Below, one piece after another: positions 59,676-64,000 of a DNA stretch of 64,000 bases (positions are counted from its first letter, which is position 1; each line of letters opens with the position of its first letter). The notes under the pieces were generated by a model that saw nothing but the letters and a program-made list of their open reading frames with translations, searched no databases and had not been told where the DNA came from. Source of the DNA: Euryarchaeota archaeon UBA462 (GTDB lineage Archaea; Thermoplasmatota; Poseidoniia; Poseidoniales; Thalassarchaeaceae); the NCBI GenBank assembly GCA_002506755.1, contig DAYD01000008.1, forward strand, positions 29,601 to 93,600. Direction: 5' to 3'. The position numbers were made by a program, and so were the translations under genes.

Positions 59676-61157
59676 TCACCCCGTCTCGAACTCGGCTAAA
59701 TCCCCAAACTCATTAAGCAGGCTCGGGCCACTGCTTAGATAGCACATAATCCCCCTCCTACTTCTGGAGTCCTCAGGAGTAGAGTTGTTTCCTGTAGCGC
59801 ATGTACCAGTGCAGCCATCCGCGAAGGCGATGTATACCCTACCTTCCCTGTCAATATGGAGATCATTAAAGTCCAAGAGATTCCTGTTAGAGCCACCGAT
59901 GTCTCTGCAATCTCCACTATTTAGGCAAATACTGCCTATTTGCACCGGGTCATCAGAGGCCCTTACAGTGTGAAATACAGGGTTGGAATCTAACGCGTTC
60001 AGACTGTATGTGATATACAGGTAGTAGCTTACGTTGGAATTCGCGTAGTGCGCATTCCCATCCCAAGGGTCATCGTCGATGTTTGGCTTACCCAACTCGC
60101 TCGAGTTTTCGCTTCCGAGATACACCAAAGCTATCCTTCCCGGGTCTCCCGCATCAATCTGGGGAAATGCGGTTGAGATTACCTCATTTGGACTTACTCT
60201 GATGCTTGTCTGTTCCCATGTCTCTCCCGAATCGATACTTCTCGACATGTATATTCCCTCATCCGCTCCAGTCCAAACGTGGTATGCGTTTGACTGGCTA
60301 TCCGTGGCAACTTCTGAGTTCTTTCTGGGATAGGGAGTCCCCTCGTCTTCACCCATGGTTCGATCAAACCAAGTCAGCCCGTTGTCCTTGGAGACTATCA
60401 CCGTAGGTGTCTCGACCCGAGGCGTGACGTACACTGTTCCATCGGGTGCGGAGGTGATTGCTCCGTGTAGGCCTCCATTTGTTGTTGCTAGCCCTATTAT
60501 TTGTCCCCCTGCCTCAAACGTCGCTCCTCCATCGAAGCTGGTGAAGCAGAAAATTCCAGCTAGCTTGTTGTAACAGTAGTATACTGCCTGATCGTAGAAG
60601 GCTTGTGATAGTTGCCCGCCTATGCCGTAACCACTACTGGTCCATGGCCCTGTTGCCAGCTTTATGTGGTCGTTGAGAGGCGTTGTACCCGAATCATGGG
60701 GATTCCCGACCCAGGTTTCACCGTCGTCATCGCTCCAGCATATCCATGAAGTCTCAAGTCCCTGCATCTGTACGTTGAACACTCGATCTGTCTCTGGATC
60801 CACCCAACCCCATGGATCGTTGGTTTGGAATGCGCAAAGCGGGCCAGTGACATCTTCCCAAGATTGACCATGATCACATGATCTCATCACCTTCTCGAAT
60901 GCAATAAAGAAGATACACCCACTTGAGGTAACTCCGATGCTAGGCTCTGCTCCATCTTCTCCTACGTCGCTGAAATTGAAGATTAGCGGCAACGGAGGTT
61001 CGTCTACGGGAAAACCATCTGGTCCGGTGACGAAAAATCGATATGAAGACATATCGACATCAATATCATTGTGTGTAGACTCATCCTGAATACAACCCGA
61101 GAAGGACAAAAGTATCAACATCAGGGAAGAGATTACTGGTAGTATAGATCGCCTCAT
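59676..61157 (-). CDS. Lipoprotein with Asp-box (BNR) repeats
   Basis: 493 residues from ATG 61157; the TTG at 61169 adds four. A signal peptide ends in the lipobox LILLSFSGC (near residue 18). At least five Asp-box motifs of the S-x-D-x-G-x-T-W kind are visible: SCDHGQSW, SDDDGETW, SFDGGATF, SKDNGLTW and SIDSGETW. This points to a sialidase-like beta-propeller. Asp boxes are structural and do not define activity, and no sialidase arginine triad was evident. Paired cysteines occur near the C-terminus (SICLNSGDCRD, DGCTGTCATG). Extracellular glycan- or protein-binding role inferred. Confidence 0.8.
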   Translation of the reverse strand: MRRSILPVISSLMLILLSFSGCIQDESTHNDIDVDMSSYRFFVTGPDGFPVDEPPLPLIFNFSDVGEDGAEPSIGVTSSGCIFFIAFEKVMRSCDHGQSWEDVTGPLCAFQTNDPWGWVDPETDRVFNVQMQGLETSWICWSDDDGETWVGNPHDSGTTPLNDHIKLATGPWTSSGYGIGGQLSQAFYDQAVYYCYNKLAGIFCFTSFDGGATFEAGGQIIGLATTNGGLHGAITSAPDGTVYVTPRVETPTVIVSKDNGLTWFDRTMGEDEGTPYPRKNSEVATDSQSNAYHVWTGADEGIYMSRSIDSGETWEQTSIRVSPNEVISTAFPQIDAGDPGRIALVYLGSENSSELGKPNIDDDPWDGNAHYANSNVSYYLYITYSLNALDSNPVFHTVRASDDPVQIGSICLNSGDCRDIGGSNRNLLDFNDLHIDREGRVYIAFADGCTGTCATGNNSTPEDSRSRRGIMCYLSSGPSLLNEFGDLAEFETG

Positions 61158-61223
61158 TGATCGTTTCAATTAGGCCATAGTATTGAACCCTGCTAGTATT
61201 CGGGAGCTAGGGGGCGTCAAGAA

Positions 61224-61925
61224 GTGGGGCAGATGGACGGGGATTTGATTGAAATGCCACAGGTAGTAATTCTTGCAGGAGGGTTGGGCACAAGATTAGG
61301 AGCGATTTCTAAATCTGTACCGAAACCCCTTGTTAGAGTGGCAGGAAAGCCAGTGATTGGTCACATTCTAGATTGGGCATCTGGTCAGGGCTGCGACAGG
61401 GCACTAGTCTTGACAGGGTATCTTGGCCAGATGTTTGACGGTTATTCTCACCCAAACATTGAGCTTACTTTCTCAAGAGAAGACTCTCCTCTGGGAACGG
61501 GCGGTGCCCTTTGGAGTTCGAGGGAGCTTCTTGAAGATCGATTCATCCTACTTTGGGGCGATGATTTGCATCAAGTAGACTATCAAAGCCTAGTAAAGGC
61601 CCATCTTTCATCTGGGGATCCATTAACAATGACCGTAACTACTTCGTACAAGTATTTCAATTTGGAGCACAGAGGGGGGAAGGTGGTGAGATACGACAAG
61701 AGGCGTGAGAAAGTAAGCGGTCTGAACGGTTACGAGGCTGGGACCAGTGTCGTAGAAAGGAGCCTCCTAGAAAGATATGGAAAAGAGGGGCGGTGGAGCT
61801 GGGAAGAGTGCGTCTATACTGTAATTTCGGGAAGTATATGCGCATATCTAGATGATGCGCCTTTCTGGGATATGGGAACTCCAGAAAGACTAGAGAGCTT
61901 AGCCAAGTTCCTCGAAGATAGCTGA
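61224..61925 (+). CDS. Sugar-1-phosphate nucleotidyltransferase
   Basis: 233 residues from GTG 61224; ATG 61233 or ATG 61254 (MPQVVILAGGLGTRLG) are plausible. The nucleotide loop is VVILAGGLGTRLGAISKSVPKPL near the N-terminus. Then come GTGGALWSSRELL, ILLWGDDLHQVDY with the metal-binding GD-x-x motif, and a C-terminal FWDMGTPERL, as in HddC/RmlA/GMP-type single-domain enzymes. It activates a sugar phosphate to NDP-sugar; nucleotide and sugar cannot be read. Convergent with a galactokinase-type gene, overlapping by 27 bp, so one sugar could be handled by both. Confidence 0.88.
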   Translation: MGQMDGDLIEMPQVVILAGGLGTRLGAISKSVPKPLVRVAGKPVIGHILDWASGQGCDRALVLTGYLGQMFDGYSHPNIELTFSREDSPLGTGGALWSSRELLEDRFILLWGDDLHQVDYQSLVKAHLSSGDPLTMTVTTSYKYFNLEHRGGKVVRYDKRREKVSGLNGYEAGTSVVERSLLERYGKEGRWSWEECVYTVISGSICAYLDDAPFWDMGTPERLESLAKFLEDS

Positions 61926-62732
61926 TTGAGAGGGCTCTAGAGTTTTGCCCGGAAGTGCATTATCATCCTGCACCAATGCAATGATCATGCCCCCGAAACC
62001 CCCTCCCATTAATCGAGCTCCTAAAACTCCGGGCTCCCCTTGAACCTGTTTAACCAGATCGTCTATCAAAGGATTCGTGATCTTGATCTTTCTACTAAGT
62101 GAGTCGTGTGATTCATTGAGTAATTCCCCTAATCTTTCACTTTCAGAATTTAGCGCTTGCTTAACTCTTTCAGTCTCCTCGGAGGCATGCGTAATTCTGT
62201 CTTCTAGGCTGATTTTAGATTTTGAGTATTCTGTTTTAGACAGACTACGCCTTAGTCCTGTGTCGACTAGCTTAAATTTCCACCAATCTGGTATTGAATG
62301 AGGTCTCACACTTAGGTTGGAGAAGTCGACAAGTGCGGCCTTTCCTTCGGAACAATGAGTGATTATGATTTGGTCCATTAGTCCGCAATCGGATCTAAGC
62401 ACTTCGTTCTCAATTCTCTGGGCTTTGATGGATGTTTCCAACCTATCGGCGTCACCGTCAACACACAATGTAATCGCAACACATAGGGCGGCAGATGAGG
62501 ACAAGCCGGCGCCAATCGGTATCTGGCTGTTTACATCTAAATCGGCAGGCCAACCACCTGCGGCCTTCCATAGTTGAATAATTGTAGGATCTCCGGTGAA
62601 TCCAGTATCCCTCGAGCTGGCAGTAAGGGTCAATCTGTGATGGCCCGCAAATGCAAGGCATAATCCCTCAAATTTGTCTGTGTGCTCCCCTATCACATTT
62701 ATCCTGGATGGAACTGATGCTCTTCTTATCAT
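61899..62732 (-). CDS. Short galactokinase-type GHMP kinase
   Basis: 277 residues, clearly shorter than the usual 350-390 of galactokinase. N-terminal signature PSRINVIGEHTDKFEG (galactokinase: GRVNLIGEHTDY), the ATP loop IPIGAGLSSSAALCVA near residue 74, the catalytic Asp in CGLMDQIIITH near residue 115, and GARLMGGGFGGMIIAL near residue 242. All three GHMP motifs are intact, so it is shortened in loops, not truncated. The Tyr after HTD is Lys here. The substrate may be galactose or another hexose/heptose. It overlaps the convergent nucleotidyltransferase by 27 bp. Confidence 0.85.
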   Translation of the reverse strand: MIRRASVPSRINVIGEHTDKFEGLCLAFAGHHRLTLTASSRDTGFTGDPTIIQLWKAAGGWPADLDVNSQIPIGAGLSSSAALCVAITLCVDGDADRLETSIKAQRIENEVLRSDCGLMDQIIITHCSEGKAALVDFSNLSVRPHSIPDWWKFKLVDTGLRRSLSKTEYSKSKISLEDRITHASEETERVKQALNSESERLGELLNESHDSLSRKIKITNPLIDDLVKQVQGEPGVLGARLMGGGFGGMIIALVQDDNALPGKTLEPSQSAIFEELG

Positions 62733-62861
62733 ACCAAACCCCCCTTTTATTTTCCTTGGACTTTATTTCTACTATGTAGAATGTAGCAATCTGCTGGCAC
62801 CATTTCAACGGGAGAGCTGTCCTTAGGCACACTTACAAGGTTAATTTGACTCATTAGTACA

Positions 62862-63533
62862 GTGAATAAAGTCCTAATAATTGGGGGTACCGGGAAAACA
62901 GGCAATCTACTAGCTAAAGATTTCCTAAATTTTGGAGTTGTCCCTGTATGCTTTGGTAGGACAGCATCTTGCGAGACTGTACCATCTGGAGCTTTGGCCT
63001 TTCGGGGGGACTCGCTAAGTAAGTCGTCATTATCAAGTTCAATGGAGGATGTCGCCGCGATTGTGGTGTGTTTGTCAATATCCAGAGTTGGTAGTTCTCC
63101 TTTTTCTAAGGTTGTGGGAGATAGGGAGTTGCATAGTAAATCAATGAGGTCAATTGTGGATCTGGCTAAAGAACATGGGGTTGATCGTGTTTTGAAAGTC
63201 TCGGCCCAAGGCGTTGGAGACTCGTGGAATAGGGCGGGCATATTGTTCAGGAGCTTAGTCCTTTCAAGCAACCTAAGGACTGCCTTTTCGGACCATGAGC
63301 TTTCTGATTCTATCCTCTCTGAATCTGGCCTAAATTGGACAATAATTAGGCCTCCAATACTTGGCAGCAGCAAATCGAGACATGGCTTGATTACTGGTAG
63401 TAAGCTGAGAACAAGAAGTTACGATTCTGTTTCTCGGGAAGAGCTCTCTGCATGGATAGTTGATAACATTGGAAAAGATGTTTACTTCAAACGTTGTTTG
63501 ACTATAAAGAAAGCAAAGCGGTCTTTTCAGTAG
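62862..63533 (+). CDS. NmrA/SDR-like NAD(P)-binding protein
   Basis: 223 residues from GTG 62862. VLIIGGTGKTGNLLAKDFLN at the N-terminus is the G-x-x-G-x-x-G dinucleotide motif of atypical (extended) SDR proteins of the NmrA/TIP30 type. VDRVLKVSAQGVGDS (fourth strand region) and LNWTIIRPPILG near residue 158 are the other family markers. The classical active-site Y-x-x-x-K is not apparent, as is usual in NmrA-like members. Substrate unknown. It is 129 bp from the divergent kinase gene and overlaps the last 7 bp of the convergent zinc-ribbon gene. Confidence 0.82.
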   Translation: MNKVLIIGGTGKTGNLLAKDFLNFGVVPVCFGRTASCETVPSGALAFRGDSLSKSSLSSSMEDVAAIVVCLSISRVGSSPFSKVVGDRELHSKSMRSIVDLAKEHGVDRVLKVSAQGVGDSWNRAGILFRSLVLSSNLRTAFSDHELSDSILSESGLNWTIIRPPILGSSKSRHGLITGSKLRTRSYDSVSREELSAWIVDNIGKDVYFKRCLTIKKAKRSFQ

Positions 63534-64000
63534 CCGATAACGTCTTCGTGCCCGCACTCCGGATGAGCGCAGATAACCTTGTACCTCTCCCTTTTTGGTT
63601 TGGGTATCTCCATCCTACTTCCACACATTGAACAGTGGTGGATTAGTGTATCCGGCTCCCTTTTTACAATCTCTTCGGGCTCACCAAAATCGCTGAGTAT
63701 GGTGTCCGAAGTTGATGTCGTCCAGCCAATTTGATCGGTGTAGCTATCGACATCTTCGGATATTTTTTTCGCCCTGAGTCCAAGCTTAATTTTTATTCTC
63801 CTACCCTTTTTCCTTTCCCCCACAGGAGGCTGTCCCGGCTTTCCCTTCTTCGGAGGAGGTCTTCTTCTGGTCTTCGGTTTACCTGGTGGTCGAGCCTTTG
63901 GAGTCCTCTTTCGGGTCTTTGATGGTGGTTTAGCAGGGGGTTTACTGGTCGGCTTTGTCGTAGGAGGGGGCGATGCGGGCTTGGGCGGTGCTGGTGGCGG
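63527..64000 (-). CDS. Pro/Lys-rich protein with C-terminal zinc ribbon (partial, N-terminus outside window)
   Basis: The frame is open from the right edge to the stop at 63527 (at least 157 codons). The visible N-terminal part is low complexity: PPPAPPKPASPPPTTKPTSK, then basic Pro-rich runs such as KTRKRTPKARPPGKPKTRRR. After that comes a folded 95-residue end containing CSMCGSRMEIP and CAHPECGHEDVIGY, a four-cysteine zinc ribbon. An internal GTG at 63823 (VGERKKGRRIK) is in frame but probably not the start. The Pro/Lys tract suggests a long flexible linker, perhaps from a membrane or enzymatic N-terminal domain. Function unknown. Confidence 0.7.
   Translation of the reverse strand, partial: PPPAPPKPASPPPTTKPTSKPPAKPPSKTRKRTPKARPPGKPKTRRRPPPKKGKPGQPPVGERKKGRRIKIKLGLRAKKISEDVDSYTDQIGWTTSTSDTILSDFGEPEEIVKREPDTLIHHCSMCGSRMEIPKPKRERYKVICAHPECGHEDVIGY

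Noticed and set aside
1..64000. Prophage, transposon or integrase at the tRNA genes
   Set aside because: No transposase, integrase, terminal inverted repeats or tRNA-end duplications were seen near either tRNA.

Overview
This 64 kb window is a gene-dense archaeal chromosome segment. No stretch over 300 bases lacks a gene. Archaeal markers are both topoisomerase VI subunits, TFB, an Rpb12-type RNA polymerase subunit, a split GMP synthase amidotransferase, diphthine synthase, Trm5 and an RFC-like ATPase. Bacterial-looking enzymes (isocitrate dehydrogenase, class II ribonucleotide reductase, RlmH, Vsr, PlsC-type acyltransferase) sit beside very large exported proteins, proteases and a membrane-anchored blue copper protein. 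That mix fits marine Thermoplasmatota, most likely Marine Group II (Candidatus Poseidoniales). The assignment is inferred from gene content, since no rRNA is present. Many genes look leaderless, with a TATA-like box about 25-30 nt before the start codon. Others have a good archaeal Shine-Dalgarno (GGAGGTGA type), which settles several start choices.

Layout. 1-5.2 kb: the N-terminal 1,722 codons of a giant calcium-binding repeat protein (type 3 thrombospondin-like), running off the left edge. 5.3-11.9 kb: RlmH, cobalamin adenosyltransferase, Nudix and DHH hydrolases, a methyltransferase, NADP isocitrate dehydrogenase and OsmC. 12-23.7 kb: B12-dependent ribonucleotide reductase, TFB, an aconitase-family enzyme with reversed domain order, the top6B-top6A operon, a two-TM protein and a winged-helix regulator. 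23.7-29 kb: a 1750-aa cell-surface protein. 29-38.2 kb, mostly minus strand: glycerolipid-type acyltransferase, HIT protein, an odd SdhA/NadB-like flavoprotein, RFC-like AAA+, RpoP, GuaA amidotransferase, Trm5, with tRNA-Arg(CCT) and tRNA-Asp(GTC) on the plus strand between them.

38.3-46.9 kb, all plus strand: a Rossmann-like hypothetical, diphthine synthase, a 579-aa orphan, Vsr, then a tight cluster of UbiB-type kinase, phytoene desaturase-type CrtI, ABA4-like protein, DoxX-like protein, a 26-aa ORF, a tyrosine-less SDR and a Rieske ferredoxin. I read this cluster as a candidate carotenoid-tailoring pathway. It is the best candidate for a new system here.

46.9-64 kb: a three-gene minus-strand module (membrane-bound winged helix, 4-TM protein, PPP-type phosphatase), an acidic secreted protein, membrane plastocyanin, a class III aminotransferase with a small partner opposite a DDAH-type hydrolase, a large secreted protein followed by an M28 lipoprotein peptidase, an M50 membrane protease, an Asp-box lipoprotein, a sugar nucleotidyltransferase facing a short galactokinase-type kinase, an NmrA-like protein, and a Pro/Lys-rich zinc-ribbon protein cut by the right edge. 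The exported proteases, propeller proteins and adhesin-like proteins suit a heterotroph that attaches to and digests protein-rich particles.
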